A DNA stretch of 64,000 nucleotides from Dictyobacter arantiisoli (GCF_008326305.1 NZ_BIXY01000005.1:1-64000), one strand, 5' to 3'; shown: positions 1 to 9,964, counted from the stretch's first letter. The notes: generated by a model not told the origin, from the sequence alone. Program-made: numbers and translations.

Positions 1-162
1 CGACCTTTGCCCCACAACCTGCTCCTCGGAAGGGACGAACGGAGGGGCAAAAACGATGGGGAAGGCAAACTTTTTCGCGCCACGTTCTTCAAGAGGGCTC
101 TGCAAAAAAATGAATGGCACCCTAACAGAACTACAGGTGCATGTGAGCGGATAAAGTTGTGT

Positions 163-186
163 TATACTTTTATATCAGACGGGAGG
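163..186 (+). promoter_or_regulatory. Extended -10 promoter and RBS of the first kinase
   Basis: A TATACT box at 163-168 preceded by TG (160-161) forms an extended -10. No good -35 is visible. GGGAGG at 181-186 lies 9 bases before the ATG at 196 and is the reason for preferring that start over the upstream in-frame one. Confidence 0.4.
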
Positions 187-195
187 ATCAACGGC

Positions 196-1722
196 ATGCA
201 GCGCATCAAACGCCTATTTAGACAGCTTCAATGGAAATTGACCTTTTCGTATACGTTGATCACCATTGTTGCTATTTTATTGATTGAATTTTTGACAGTA
301 CTGGTAGTGCTCGGCTATTTTCTTTTCAACCAGGCCGAAATACAGGTTAGCAGCCTGCGTAATCAGGCAACGCAGGCACTTCCCTTCTTCGTTCACAACA
401 GTCCTGACCAGGCGACTCTCGCGCATTGGTTAGCCAGTTCGGGAAAGCTCGTGACGCCACAGTTGGATGCCCATACGCGAGGATTTCTATGCGTGCTTGA
501 TATCCATGGTCGTGTACTGGCAAGCCTGGGCGATCATCCTCCAGCAGTAGCCTCTACGCTTACGTTGCCCTCCAGGGCGGTCTCGCCCACACAGTTGCAC
601 GCACTTCTGAATGGAGAGGTTGTCGCAATCTCATTGAGTGAACCAGAACAGATGCAGTTGATCGTGGTTCCGATTCGGGATGGTCAGCAGAGGCCGGTAG
701 GCGCATTGGTCGCCCATCTTGAGCAACTCAATCTGGCAAACGTATCGACAAGCTATGGACGTTTGCTATCACTTTTCGGCGTAAACATACTCTTATTGAC
801 ATTATTGGTAGGTATTGTTGGCACATTCTTCGGCTTTTTTACGGCGCGCAGCTTTACTCGCCGTTTTACGCGTCTGACTCTGGCTGCTGATCATTGGAGC
901 AGAGGAGATTTCTCCTTGCTTGTGCGGGATGCTTCCCAGGATGAGGTCGGACAACTGGCGCGCCGCATGGATCGTATGGCAGAGCAATTGCAGCACTTGA
1001 TGCAGACCCGTCAACAACTTGCTACGGCGGAGGAACGTAACCGCCTGGCTCGCGATCTGCATGATAGTGTGAAGCAGCAAATATTTTCTGTGGCGATGCA
1101 ATTGGGATCGTTACGTGTGCTCCTCAAGCGCGATACCGATAAAGCTCTGCGCCGTCTGGACGAGATTGAGGGTGTTGTTCATCAGGCTCAACAGGAATTG
1201 ACTGCTCTAATCCGTGAACTTCGGCCCGGCACTCTGGCAGACCGTTCGCTACCGCAGGCACTGCAGGATATGGCGATGCGCTGGAATCAGCAAACGTGGA
1301 TCGCTATCCAGTTTGAGCTTGAGAATACTGTTGTGACGGAGCAGGATAGAGAGACGACGCAAAACATCTCTATCGCCTCTGAGATCGAAGATGCCTTCTT
1401 TCGGATCGCGCAGGAGGCGCTCTCTAATGTGGCTCGTCACAGCAATGCTACCAATGTCCAGCTTCAATTGCGTTATAGCGCGGAGAACATCAGCCTCACC
1501 ATCGCAGATAATGGGTGTGGTTTCTCACCTGCTCGTGTTTTAGCGCGAAGTGAACAGAAGAGGCAGGGAGGCGTTGGTCTCCATTCGATGCGTGAACGTA
1601 TACAGGAACTGGGTGGCCATATTGACATCCACAGCGCCGAAGGAAAGGGCACACGTATCACCGTTGCCTGTCCTATGCGACCAGTGGTTGCCAGGTTGCA
1701 ACCGGAATCTTCTATTCTGTAA
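196..1722 (+). CDS. NarL-type sensor histidine kinase
   Basis: Membrane sensor kinase of about 508 residues that should autophosphorylate and pass phosphate to the response regulator encoded 31 bases downstream. The sequence shows an N-terminal membrane helix, an extracytoplasmic region of roughly 130 residues, a second helix near residues 190-215 and a HAMP-like stretch. A HisKA_3 dimerisation domain follows with the phospho-acceptor His near residue 289 in ARDLHDSVKQQ. The C-terminal HATPase domain has an N-box (FFRIAQEALSNVARH) and a glycine-rich lid (GGVGLHSMRERI). The start at 196 is chosen because GGGAGG precedes it; the reading frame is open from position 7, but that extension is not kinase-like. 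The signal sensed cannot be read from the sequence. Confidence 0.9.
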   Translation: MQRIKRLFRQLQWKLTFSYTLITIVAILLIEFLTVLVVLGYFLFNQAEIQVSSLRNQATQALPFFVHNSPDQATLAHWLASSGKLVTPQLDAHTRGFLCVLDIHGRVLASLGDHPPAVASTLTLPSRAVSPTQLHALLNGEVVAISLSEPEQMQLIVVPIRDGQQRPVGALVAHLEQLNLANVSTSYGRLLSLFGVNILLLTLLVGIVGTFFGFFTARSFTRRFTRLTLAADHWSRGDFSLLVRDASQDEVGQLARRMDRMAEQLQHLMQTRQQLATAEERNRLARDLHDSVKQQIFSVAMQLGSLRVLLKRDTDKALRRLDEIEGVVHQAQQELTALIRELRPGTLADRSLPQALQDMAMRWNQQTWIAIQFELENTVVTEQDRETTQNISIASEIEDAFFRIAQEALSNVARHSNATNVQLQLRYSAENISLTIADNGCGFSPARVLARSEQKRQGGVGLHSMRERIQELGGHIDIHSAEGKGTRITVACPMRPVVARLQPESSIL

Positions 1723-1753
1723 AGAGGAATAAACAGAGGAAAGCGGGCTTGTT

Positions 1754-2416
1754 ATGGTTGAGCGGATTACATTGATGATGGTTGACGATCATCATCTGGT
1801 GCGCCAGGGAATTTTATCCCTGCTGGAAGTGCAGGATGATATTGAGGTGGTAGGAGAGGCCTCTTCAGGCGAACAGGCGCTACAAATGGTTGCAGTATTG
1901 ACCCCTGATGTTGTGTTAATGGATCTGATGTTGCCTGGTATCAGCGGTGTAGAAGCGACGCGCAAGGTCAAGCAGCTTAGCCCGCAGACGCAGATAATTG
2001 TGCTGACCTCGTACCATGACGATGAGCATATTTTTCCAGCACTGAGGGCCGGCGCGCTCTCCTATGTCCTCAAGGATGTAGGACCCGATGAACTGGTTGC
2101 TACGATTCGTAAAGCTGCACATGGTGAAGCCGTGGTGCATCCACGCGTTGCTGCCAGATTAGTGCAAGAGATCCAGGGGGTCAAGAAAGAAGCCCATTCT
2201 GTTTTAACCGATCTCAGTGAGCGTGAGCGCGAAGTATTACGCCTCATCGCCAGAGGACATAGCAATGCGGTTATTGCCGAGAAGCTGGTTATCAGCGAAA
2301 AAACTGTTAAAGGACACGTCAGCAATATTCTCAGCAAACTGCATATGCTGGATCGCACCCAGGCAGCCGCCTTTGCCTGGGAACAAGGTGTCGTACAACG
2401 TTCGAATGAGGCATAA
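1754..2416 (+). CDS. NarL/FixJ-family response regulator
   Basis: Two-domain regulator of 220 residues, the likely partner of the kinase just upstream. The receiver domain (1-120) has the acidic pair DD at 11-12, phospho-acceptor Asp57 in VVLMDLMLPG, a conserved Thr in LTSY and the Lys in YVLKD. The C-terminal LuxR-type helix-turn-helix (about 150-210) carries LSEREREVLRLIARGHSNAVIAEKL and a recognition helix in KTVKGHVSNILSKL. It should bind DNA as a dimer when phosphorylated. Possible targets include the neighbouring transport genes, which is inferred from position only. Confidence 0.92.
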   Translation: MVERITLMMVDDHHLVRQGILSLLEVQDDIEVVGEASSGEQALQMVAVLTPDVVLMDLMLPGISGVEATRKVKQLSPQTQIIVLTSYHDDEHIFPALRAGALSYVLKDVGPDELVATIRKAAHGEAVVHPRVAARLVQEIQGVKKEAHSVLTDLSEREREVLRLIARGHSNAVIAEKLVISEKTVKGHVSNILSKLHMLDRTQAAAFAWEQGVVQRSNEA

Positions 2417-2742
2417 CCTGTTTCCCCTGGTTGACAAGTAGTGCATGGCATGCTATTCTCGCTTTTTAAGCACTATTCAGATCTTCGAGACAGGAGGTGC
2501 CCCGATGGGTACCAGCATCATTATCCTCAACTAGTGCCGCTGTACTTGTTTGAGGGTGCATGTTTTTTTGTCATCGAAATACCTGCTATCCCCTTATCCG
2601 GCCTGATGATTTCGCTAGCGAAATCATGGCTGATTTTCTGGTATCCTCCTCTTGGCCAGCGACACTCCCATCATTGCTCCATTCCTTCTTTCCTGACAGT
2701 TCTTGCTTGCTATGGTTTTGTGTGTCACAGAACGGGGAAACT
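2417..2742 (+). other. Intergenic stretch with a perfect palindrome
   Basis: No convincing gene is present; the open frames across it have no family signature. It contains an exact 22-base palindrome at 2606-2627 (arms ATGATTTCGC/TAGCGAAATCAT) of operator type. The stretch ends in GGGGAAA at 2734-2740, a possible ribosome site for the broken transporter gene that follows. Confidence 0.4.
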
Positions 2743-2997
2743 ATGAAAATGACATCTGATAAGGATCAGCCTGGCGCCGTCGCTGGCAAAAAACCTCTTT
2801 TTCTCAATCGTTCCTTTGCACTGCTGTGGAGTGGGCAGACGATCTCATTGATTGGCTCACATATCAGCGCCGCGGGACTGCAAATAACGGCGGTTCTCAC
2901 AATGGCAGCATTGACGCCACTCTTTGGTCTCTGGTTCCTGTTATTACCACGACATGATTTTGTTTCTACAATTGAGCCTGCTTCATCTTCGTTGTAA
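2743..2997 (+). pseudogene. MFS transporter remnant, internally deleted
   Basis: An 84-residue frame begins MKMTSDKDQPG and continues FLNRSFALLWSGQTISLIGS, which is the typical start of a 12-helix major facilitator permease. After one transmembrane segment it jumps to ALTPLFGLWFLLLPR, which resembles the last helix of such proteins, then ends. Normal length is about 400-430 residues, so most of the gene is missing. A possible ribosome site (GGGGAAA) still precedes the ATG. The joining of N- and C-terminal parts suggests one large internal deletion. The downstream stretch to 3267 has no recognisable gene. Confidence 0.5.
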
Positions 2998-3267
2998 TAA
3001 AACGAGGTCTATTTACCTTTGCAGGAGTCAAGTGCCCACCAGCAGCGGCGTATGGTGGACACCCTTATTTGATCTGGATAGGGAGATATCCCCCACACAG
3101 GGGATGGTGAACTGCTGGTACTTTGTTATACTACTTTACACATGGTTGTGTTTGACGATCTTGATTGAACGCAATGGCCTGTTTCACTATCTGGACAGCA
3201 CAGGCTACCGACTGAGCAGTGTTTCTCGCTGCATACTCCCGCACCAGCCATAGAGAGGAAAGATATC

Positions 3268-4983
3268 GTGCAGCGTGAAAAAATGTATCGCATTCCCGTT
3301 TTTTTGTTTCTCCAGCTCCTCATCAGTTATGTGATGGTTGGCTTTGTGGTTGCCATACTGCTTTCTCGCTATGGGATAGTGCTTAGTCTGGTAATTGGAT
3401 GTGGTGTGGGTCTCTTGCTAAGCGCTAATCTTTCTCAAGGCGTGTTTGCATTGCAGGTGGTACTGGATCGATTGGCGGAGGGGCTACCGGTGGAACTGAC
3501 CGCTTTACGCCGTTATTGGCCGCTCCATACGTTATTCCAACGTATCAGCAGGCTAGAACAGCAGTACAGGTTGCGTAGTGGTCAGCAGATCCAGGTTGAG
3601 CAGCAGACAGTTGCTTATAAAGATCAGCTAATGCAACAGGTAATCAAGACAACTGCACAAGAGGAGCGGAACCGTCTGGCTCGCGATCTGCATGATTCGA
3701 TTAAGCAGCAGATCTTTAGCATTACGATGAGCGCAGCAGCAGCCAGGGCGCGTTGGGAACGCGATCAGCCGCGTGTACGTAGCATTCTGGATGATATTGA
3801 GCGTACCGCACGTGAGGCTCAGGTGGAGATGCAGGCGATGTTGCAACAATTGCGTCCACGAGCTTTAGAGAATATCGGACTGATCGAGTCGTTGCGCATG
3901 CAAAGCCAGGCCCTGGAATATCGTACCGGGGCTAACGTGGCGCTGGAAATCAGTACTCTGCCTTCTGAAGAGGATCTTCCACCGGGATCGCAAGAGGTAC
4001 TATTTCGGATTGTGCAGGAGGGCTTTGCGAATATCGCCCGCCATGCACGCGCCTCTAATGTATGGTTAAGTCTCTATCAGCAAGGACAATTTTTGTTGTT
4101 GGAAATTGGAGATGATGGGCAAGGCTTTAATATCTCTCATATGCCGAAACAGTCCAATGCTGGTGGCATGGGTATGCAGAATATCCAGGAACGTATCAAG
4201 GCATTGCATGGTACAGTTCAGATCTGGAGTGTAACTGGCACGGGAACAACGATACAGATTGCTATTCCTCTGGCGGAGCAGGCAGCGCCAGAGCGCATAC
4301 CTGAGGTGGAGGAACCCGCGCTGAGAAAGTCTATGAAGCGTGTTCAACTCATGTTAGAGGTTGGTCTACGCATGATTGATGTGGCAGCGGCCTGTGTCTT
4401 GCTCTATACACCCATAGGTCTTGCTCGCCCGCTCCTGATCCTGTGTCTGTTCGGTGCTGGTTGTGCCTGGCTCATGGCGCAAACCTCGCGTATGCAGGTC
4501 GCGTTAAGCATGGGGAGCAAGCATATTCAGCATCTATCGTTGGTGGCTCAGAGTGATCAGCTCTTGATTGGTTTCCTCATCATTGGTACATGCTATATTG
4601 GCTATTCGCAGTACTATTATTGGCTGTTTGCTGGATTGTTCTATCTGTTTGCTGCGTTCGTGCTGGTGCTGGCGGTACACTATTACGTTGTGCGCTGGCG
4701 CTATAGCCGCAAGTTGACCCGATCGGAGCGACGAAAACTTATCCGTAAGCAAGCGCGGCAGATCGGATTGGATTTGCTCGTCTGGGCCAGCGTGATTGGC
4801 TACAGCATATATCGGGGGATCATCACTCTCAATGCCAGGATTTTTACATTTGACTGGAATCATTGGGCGCAAAGTATGGCTGTGCTTTTTTGCCTCTTAT
4901 GGTTGCTTGTGATCCTGCTGAAGGGGATTGAGATGCTTTGCTGGCGCTGGTTGCCGCTAAGGCGAGAAAGGAGTGAGCGATAG
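3268..4983 (+). CDS. NarL-type histidine kinase with C-terminal membrane domain
   Basis: Kinase of 571 residues starting at GTG, with GAGAGGAA at 3253-3260 as ribosome site. Two short N-terminal membrane helices (about 10-55) lead into a HisKA_3 domain with acceptor His142 (ARDLHDSIKQQ). An HATPase domain at about 235-340 has FRIVQEGFANIARHARA and GGMGMQNIQERI. Unusually, about 200 further residues follow the ATPase domain, with several hydrophobic segments (roughly 370-400, 415-475, 500-520 and 530-555) and Arg/Lys-rich loops. Most kinases of this class end after the ATPase domain, so the tail may be a second sensor or anchor. The stop codon directly abuts the start of the next regulator gene, so the pair should be co-translated. 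Confidence 0.88.
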   Translation: MQREKMYRIPVFLFLQLLISYVMVGFVVAILLSRYGIVLSLVIGCGVGLLLSANLSQGVFALQVVLDRLAEGLPVELTALRRYWPLHTLFQRISRLEQQYRLRSGQQIQVEQQTVAYKDQLMQQVIKTTAQEERNRLARDLHDSIKQQIFSITMSAAAARARWERDQPRVRSILDDIERTAREAQVEMQAMLQQLRPRALENIGLIESLRMQSQALEYRTGANVALEISTLPSEEDLPPGSQEVLFRIVQEGFANIARHARASNVWLSLYQQGQFLLLEIGDDGQGFNISHMPKQSNAGGMGMQNIQERIKALHGTVQIWSVTGTGTTIQIAIPLAEQAAPERIPEVEEPALRKSMKRVQLMLEVGLRMIDVAAACVLLYTPIGLARPLLILCLFGAGCAWLMAQTSRMQVALSMGSKHIQHLSLVAQSDQLLIGFLIIGTCYIGYSQYYYWLFAGLFYLFAAFVLVLAVHYYVVRWRYSRKLTRSERRKLIRKQARQIGLDLLVWASVIGYSIYRGIITLNARIFTFDWNHWAQSMAVLFCLLWLLVILLKGIEMLCWRWLPLRRERSER

Positions 4984-5637
4984 ATGGAAACTATTCGCGT
5001 TGTACTGGTCGATGATCACAAGGTGGTGCGCTACGGATTGCGCACCTATCTGGAATCATTTCTGGATATGGAAATTGTGGGAGAGGCCTCCAGTGGCGAG
5101 GAGGCTTTGCGCACTATTGAGCAATGGGTTCCGGATGTAGCGGTACTGGATCTCTTGATGCCGGGTGGCATTGATGGGATCGAGACAATTCAACGCATGC
5201 GTAAGTTGACTCCACTCACACAAATTGTGGCGTTGACGAGCTATACCGATGAGGCACGGGTGGTTGCTGTATTGCGGGCCGGTGCGATTGGTTATGTGCG
5301 TAAAGATGCCGCGCCCGAGATTCTCCTGGAGGCGATTCGCAGTGCGGCCAAAGGACAATCCTTGCTTGATCCACAGATCGCTGACGCTGTGCTCATGGAG
5401 TTATCCCAGAGCACAAAGTCATCGACAGTATTATCCGAGCGCGAACAGGAAGTCTTGCACCATCTAGCTCTGGGGCGTACGAACCGTGAAATTGCTGAAC
5501 TTATGATTGTCAGTCCTGAAACAATAAAAACGCATGTTGGCAATATTCTCACCAAGCTACAGCTTGCCCATCGTACCCAGGCCGTCATTTATGCCTTGAA
5601 ACAAGGCTTTATCTCTTTAGATGATATTGAATTATAA
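4984..5637 (+). CDS. NarL/FixJ-family response regulator
   Basis: Regulator of 217 residues whose ATG starts on the base after the kinase stop codon. The receiver domain shows DD at 10-11, acceptor Asp56 in DVAVLDLLMPG and Lys in YVRKDAA. The LuxR-type helix-turn-helix (about 145-205) contains LSEREQEVLHHLALGRTNREIAELM and ETIKTHVGNILTKLQL. It resembles the regulator at 1754-2416 closely, so the two kinase-regulator pairs probably arose by duplication. It is the nearest regulator upstream of the propeller protein and ABC genes and is the better candidate for controlling them, inferred from order alone. Confidence 0.92.
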   Translation: METIRVVLVDDHKVVRYGLRTYLESFLDMEIVGEASSGEEALRTIEQWVPDVAVLDLLMPGGIDGIETIQRMRKLTPLTQIVALTSYTDEARVVAVLRAGAIGYVRKDAAPEILLEAIRSAAKGQSLLDPQIADAVLMELSQSTKSSTVLSEREQEVLHHLALGRTNREIAELMIVSPETIKTHVGNILTKLQLAHRTQAVIYALKQGFISLDDIEL

Positions 5638-5696
5638 CCAAGTACTCAGTTCTCAGTAAACCTCCCGAGAGCATCAGGAAGGAGTCCCATTCTCGT

Positions 5697-6821
5697 ATGC
5701 GCCGTTATGCTTTACGTTATCTGCCCTTACTCATCATTGGACTGCTCTTGTGGCCTTTCCCGCAAGAGATCAACCATTCGGAGACAGCAACTCCTTCTGC
5801 TAACAATGGGGATTTTCCAATCGAAGCCTCACCTTTTACCGCAGGTTCAGCTCTCTACGGATTGGCAATGCCGTCCGCTCAAGATGTCTGGGCCGTCGGA
5901 GGTGTCTTTAAGATCGTGAAAAACCAGCAGGAACATCTTCAGAAAGTTGTGCCTGCGCAGGGCCAGATTCTGCATTACCAGAATGGTAGCTGGCTGGCAA
6001 ATACGTCTTTGCAACTGCCATTACTGGCGATCTCAATGTCCTCGGTGCAGGATGGATGGGCTGCGGGCTATGGTGGTCAGCTTGCCCATTACGATGGTCA
6101 TGCCTGGCAGGCAATGAAGGCACCAACTAATGCCATTCTTTGCAGTGTTGCAATGTTATCCGCTAGAGAAGGCTGGGCGGTTGGTTTTAATGGAACGATC
6201 CTGCATTTCCACGATCAGCGTTGGGAGCTGTTCCCAACTCCGACGACGGTGGCAGTAGATCTTTTAAGTGTCAAAATGGTGTCTGCTCAGGAGGGTTGGG
6301 CTGTGGGCAGAAATGGTACGATTTTGCACTATAGTCAGCAGCGCTGGCAACTCTACCATAGTCCGACCGACCATACATTGAATGGCGTCTCATTTCTCTC
6401 TCCTGATGAAGGCTGGGCCGTGGGAAATCAAGGCGTCATCTTGCACTATCGAGATGGTGTCTGGTCAACCGTTCGATGGTTTCCGCCGGATGGAAGTACG
6501 CTCTATCCAAACTTATTAGATGTAGCAATTACCTCAGAACATACTGGATGGATCGTTGGGGTCCAGTCAATGCTGACATATGACAAAGAGGTCTGGCAAT
6601 CAATAGCAATTACTTCAGAATACACGGGATGGATTGTTAAGGATCAGTCAAGATTGACATATAACAAAGAGGTCTGGCAAGCAAAAGCATCAGGTAATGT
6701 TTCTCCAGGCATATTGTATGCAATCGTCATGAATGCCTCCAATGAAGGCTGGGCGGTTGGTGACAATAATAGTATTTATCATTATCGATCAGGTTCCTGG
6801 CAACTTACGTATGCCTATTAA
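5697..6821 (+). CDS. Exported Ycf48/BNR-like beta-propeller protein
   Basis: Protein of 374 residues with an N-terminal signal or anchor segment (RYLPLLIIGLLLWPF). The rest is made of about eight repeats of some 40 residues with the core GWAVGxxGxILHYxxxxW, as in Ycf48-like and BNR/sialidase-type propellers. No sialidase catalytic set is visible, so it is more likely a binding or scaffolding protein outside the membrane. Repeats six and seven (about 6527-6602 and 6608-6683) are nearly identical to each other and have lost part of the consensus, which points to a recent tandem duplication. AGGAAGGAG at 5676-5684 serves as ribosome site. It lies between the second kinase pair and the ABC permease, probably in one transcription unit. 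Confidence 0.75.
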   Translation: MRRYALRYLPLLIIGLLLWPFPQEINHSETATPSANNGDFPIEASPFTAGSALYGLAMPSAQDVWAVGGVFKIVKNQQEHLQKVVPAQGQILHYQNGSWLANTSLQLPLLAISMSSVQDGWAAGYGGQLAHYDGHAWQAMKAPTNAILCSVAMLSAREGWAVGFNGTILHFHDQRWELFPTPTTVAVDLLSVKMVSAQEGWAVGRNGTILHYSQQRWQLYHSPTDHTLNGVSFLSPDEGWAVGNQGVILHYRDGVWSTVRWFPPDGSTLYPNLLDVAITSEHTGWIVGVQSMLTYDKEVWQSIAITSEYTGWIVKDQSRLTYNKEVWQAKASGNVSPGILYAIVMNASNEGWAVGDNNSIYHYRSGSWQLTYAY

Positions 6822-6868
6822 TAAACTAGTTTCTTATGATAAAGGACGATAAAAAGGAGCGCTTATTC

Positions 6869-9800
6869 ATGGTAACCCATACTCAAAAGCTCAAGCGACA
6901 ACGCAGTGTCGCGCTTCTTCCCGCGATTACCTTGCTCGCTAAAAATCTCTGTAAACAGACGTGGGGCATCCTATTGATTACCTTCTGTGGCATAGTGGCC
7001 TGTGTAGGGCTGGTTTGTGCCGTTCCCCTTTTCATGCAGACTGCCATTCAGACAGGTTTGCAAGGAGTCATCCAGCAAGAGCCAGGGGGAACAGCGATTA
7101 TAAATTATGTCTCCACTGATCAGCCAACTCCTGCCTTTATTCAGAAGATCGGTGGTCGTGTCGATCAAGTTTTTCAAGCGCACCTGTCCAATTATCTGGC
7201 TGGTGGGGCTCAACTCTCGCTCAGTACTCCTAAGCTTCAAGTTCTAGATAGTCGAAGTGGTAAAGCTGTCTCTCAATTGTCTGTGAGCGTCTTTGGTTAT
7301 GACCCGGCCCCATTGGCGCAGCGCGTTACCCTGGTAAAGGGACGACTTCCCCAGGCACATACGGCGGCGAAGGCGCTAGAGGTCGCGCTTACCCAGCCTG
7401 TCGCTGATAACCTTGGCTGGCAAATAGGAAGTTGGCAGCAAGTGCGCTTTCCCGTTGCGGCTAGCTCGACCGTCTGGCGCTTGCACGTCGTGGGCATCGT
7501 AGCGCCTGGTTCCGCTACGAGCGATATCTGGCATATCTCGAATCCCTCTGGTGACAATTATGCAGGTATGAATGGAGGAACTGATAACATTCTGGCCTCA
7601 CTACCAGCTCTCTTGTCTAACTCAGCGGCGCTTCAAATTACTTCTGGTATATCTGGTATCGGATCAAACGTTGCTCCTCTCGCGCAAACAACCACAACAC
7701 CGATCACAACGCGTCCTCTCCAATATACGATCCCGCATAGCGGAGGTCCAGGTACGGATCCAAGTGCGATCTTCATGGTATATTGGAGCTATCCTATCTC
7801 ACTTTCACATATTGATGGTAATAATCTTAATACTTTTATACATCCCTATGGAACCCTGGTATCGGATTTATATGATTCTGTGCAGGATGCGCACATCATA
7901 TCTCATAACACAATATCTCCAGTAGAGACGCAGTTGGAGTCTTATCAGCATGAGATGCCTTATGAGATGGTGGCCGTGATCCTCTTGTTGGTCTCTCTAC
8001 TGGTGCTGGCATTATTCATGGTCAGTATGTTAGCCAATGTGCTGGTTGAGGGTCAACTTGCCACAATTGTCATGTTACGGAGTCGTGGGGCAACACAACG
8101 TCATATCTTTGGGGCATTCACCTTGCAGGGAATCTTGCTAAGTATCACTGCGCTCGTGTTGGGCCCTATCTGTGCGATATTCCTGGTGGGTGTGATCGGA
8201 CAACTCCTGCTACCTGCGACCGCCTCATCAACTTTTGGTGCACTGATCGGTAATTTGCCGCACACATTTGGACAGATCTGGTTTATCGCGCTCATAACGG
8301 TTGTGGTTGCCCTGTTTGTCATGATCATGGCGCTACGGCGTGCTTCTCTGATTGATATTGTCGAGCTGCGACGCAACGCATCCCGGCCCAATCGCACTCC
8401 TTTATGGAAGCGGCTCTATCTGGATTTCTTCCTGTTATTGGTGATAGTTGCTGGTATTGCCTACTATCAACTGCTTGCCAAATCGGGTATCGGTGATCCA
8501 ATTCTGCTGGCTCCGCTGGCATTTCTGGCGGCTCCCTTGACGCTGTTAGCTGTTTCGCTCTTCTTCTTGCGCATCTATCCCTTCCTGACACGGCTGGGTA
8601 CCAGATCGCTGGCGAAGAGTAAGGCTGCCCCTGGCGTGCTGGCCTTCTCGCAGATGGAACGCCAACCACATGCGACCCTCCGTATGATTCTACTGCTGGC
8701 GCTGGCGCTGGCATCCTCAACCTATCTACTATCATTCATTGCCACGCAACAGTATCGCATCGAAGAAATAGCGGATTATCAAATTGGTGCTGATTTCAGC
8801 GGGAAGCTTGCTGGTATAAATGCCCGGCAGTCCTTCAAAGATCTTCAGCATCAATATTCCTCTGTTGCTGGTGTTGCATCCGCTACACTGGGTTATCATG
8901 ACATCGCGAATTCGACGGTTACGCAGACGTATGTGCCACCAGTCGTGGTGAGTGCTATCGACGCCAGTACCTATGCTCAAACGGCTGTCTGGCAATCCTT
9001 TTATGCAAAGCAAACTTTACCATCTCTGACCAATCAATTGATTGATCACCGTGCTTCAGCCATTGCCAATGATGAGATCCCCGTGATTGCTGATACCCAG
9101 CTCTGGGATCGTCTGAATCTCTATCCTGGCATGCACTTCACGTTAACGACGGATAATGCGCAATTTCAGAATCTTCACTTTGTCGCTTTAGCTGAAGTCG
9201 ATTATCTTCCCAGGGTGCAGGATGATATGGCGGATTCTGAGGTCGCTAATATGATGATGGATTATCAGAATTACTCTGCCGTCTATGCCAAAGATCATCA
9301 TGGCGCACAGATACAGCCGAACTATCTCTGGTTGAGTACTCATGGGGATGTCCATTCAATCAGTCAGGTACGGCAGGCGTTTCCGACCTTGAAAGATCGA
9401 CGAGCCAGTATTGCTCAGGCGGAAAATGAACCATTACAGGTCGCGCTTAAAGGGATACTCATACTTGGCATCATCATCGCACTGGTGCTGGCTCTGATCG
9501 GCGTTGGGCTGGCAGCCTGGTTGAGCGTAAAACAGCGCCGTATGAGCTTCTCTATTCTGCGCGCTCTGGGTATGGCACCCGGGCAGATAGCGAAGATCTT
9601 ACTGTGGGAACAAGGCTTCACCTATCTGTTTGCGTTGCTTCTCGGATTGGGAGTCGGCTGGCTGGTCACGCTGGTAGTTGCACCGGCCTTTGGCCTGCTC
9701 GATCACATCTTACAGGTGGTTGGTATCGTCTTCAATAATACCAATTTACCGCTCCAGAAGAGCGCTCCCATTCCCACAACCTGGTTTGGTTTGATGATTG

Positions 9801-9898
9801 CCATCTTTGTGCTCATCTGTGGTATTGTGCTCCTCCTGATGTCTGGTTATGGAGCGCGACCGGCGGTAGGTCAGACATTACGCCTCAACGAAGACTAG
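6869..9898 (+). CDS. MacB/FtsX-like ABC transporter permease
   Basis: Large integral membrane protein of about 1009 residues. An N-terminal helix is followed by a long extracytoplasmic region (about 40-360), then a three-helix FtsX block (about 370-500), further helices near 525-570, a second extracytoplasmic region (about 650-840) and a final FtsX block near 860-1000. This two-block layout is typical of the permeases of lipoprotein or macrolide-type exporters. AAAAAGGAG at 6851-6859 favours the ATG at 6869 over the in-frame ATG at 6836. Two ATPase genes follow at short spacing and should energise it. The cargo cannot be told; such permeases move lipids, lipoproteins, peptides or act on cell-wall enzymes. 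Confidence 0.85.
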   Translation: MVTHTQKLKRQRSVALLPAITLLAKNLCKQTWGILLITFCGIVACVGLVCAVPLFMQTAIQTGLQGVIQQEPGGTAIINYVSTDQPTPAFIQKIGGRVDQVFQAHLSNYLAGGAQLSLSTPKLQVLDSRSGKAVSQLSVSVFGYDPAPLAQRVTLVKGRLPQAHTAAKALEVALTQPVADNLGWQIGSWQQVRFPVAASSTVWRLHVVGIVAPGSATSDIWHISNPSGDNYAGMNGGTDNILASLPALLSNSAALQITSGISGIGSNVAPLAQTTTTPITTRPLQYTIPHSGGPGTDPSAIFMVYWSYPISLSHIDGNNLNTFIHPYGTLVSDLYDSVQDAHIISHNTISPVETQLESYQHEMPYEMVAVILLLVSLLVLALFMVSMLANVLVEGQLATIVMLRSRGATQRHIFGAFTLQGILLSITALVLGPICAIFLVGVIGQLLLPATASSTFGALIGNLPHTFGQIWFIALITVVVALFVMIMALRRASLIDIVELRRNASRPNRTPLWKRLYLDFFLLLVIVAGIAYYQLLAKSGIGDPILLAPLAFLAAPLTLLAVSLFFLRIYPFLTRLGTRSLAKSKAAPGVLAFSQMERQPHATLRMILLLALALASSTYLLSFIATQQYRIEEIADYQIGADFSGKLAGINARQSFKDLQHQYSSVAGVASATLGYHDIANSTVTQTYVPPVVVSAIDASTYAQTAVWQSFYAKQTLPSLTNQLIDHRASAIANDEIPVIADTQLWDRLNLYPGMHFTLTTDNAQFQNLHFVALAEVDYLPRVQDDMADSEVANMMMDYQNYSAVYAKDHHGAQIQPNYLWLSTHGDVHSISQVRQAFPTLKDRRASIAQAENEPLQVALKGILILGIIIALVLALIGVGLAAWLSVKQRRMSFSILRALGMAPGQIAKILLWEQGFTYLFALLLGLGVGWLVTLVVAPAFGLLDHILQVVGIVFNNTNLPLQKSAPIPTTWFGLMIAIFVLICGIVLLLMSGYGARPAVGQTLRLNED

Positions 9899-9964
9899 GA
9901 CGAAACGGAACGAATAGTGACAGGGCAGGCGAGGTATGAGGTCTCGTCTGCCATGGAGGAAATG

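Noticed and set aside
2441-3253. Three overlapping plus-strand frames between the kinase pairs
   Set aside because: Only 2743-2997 carries a family signature (MFS); the others have no conserved motif or ribosome site.
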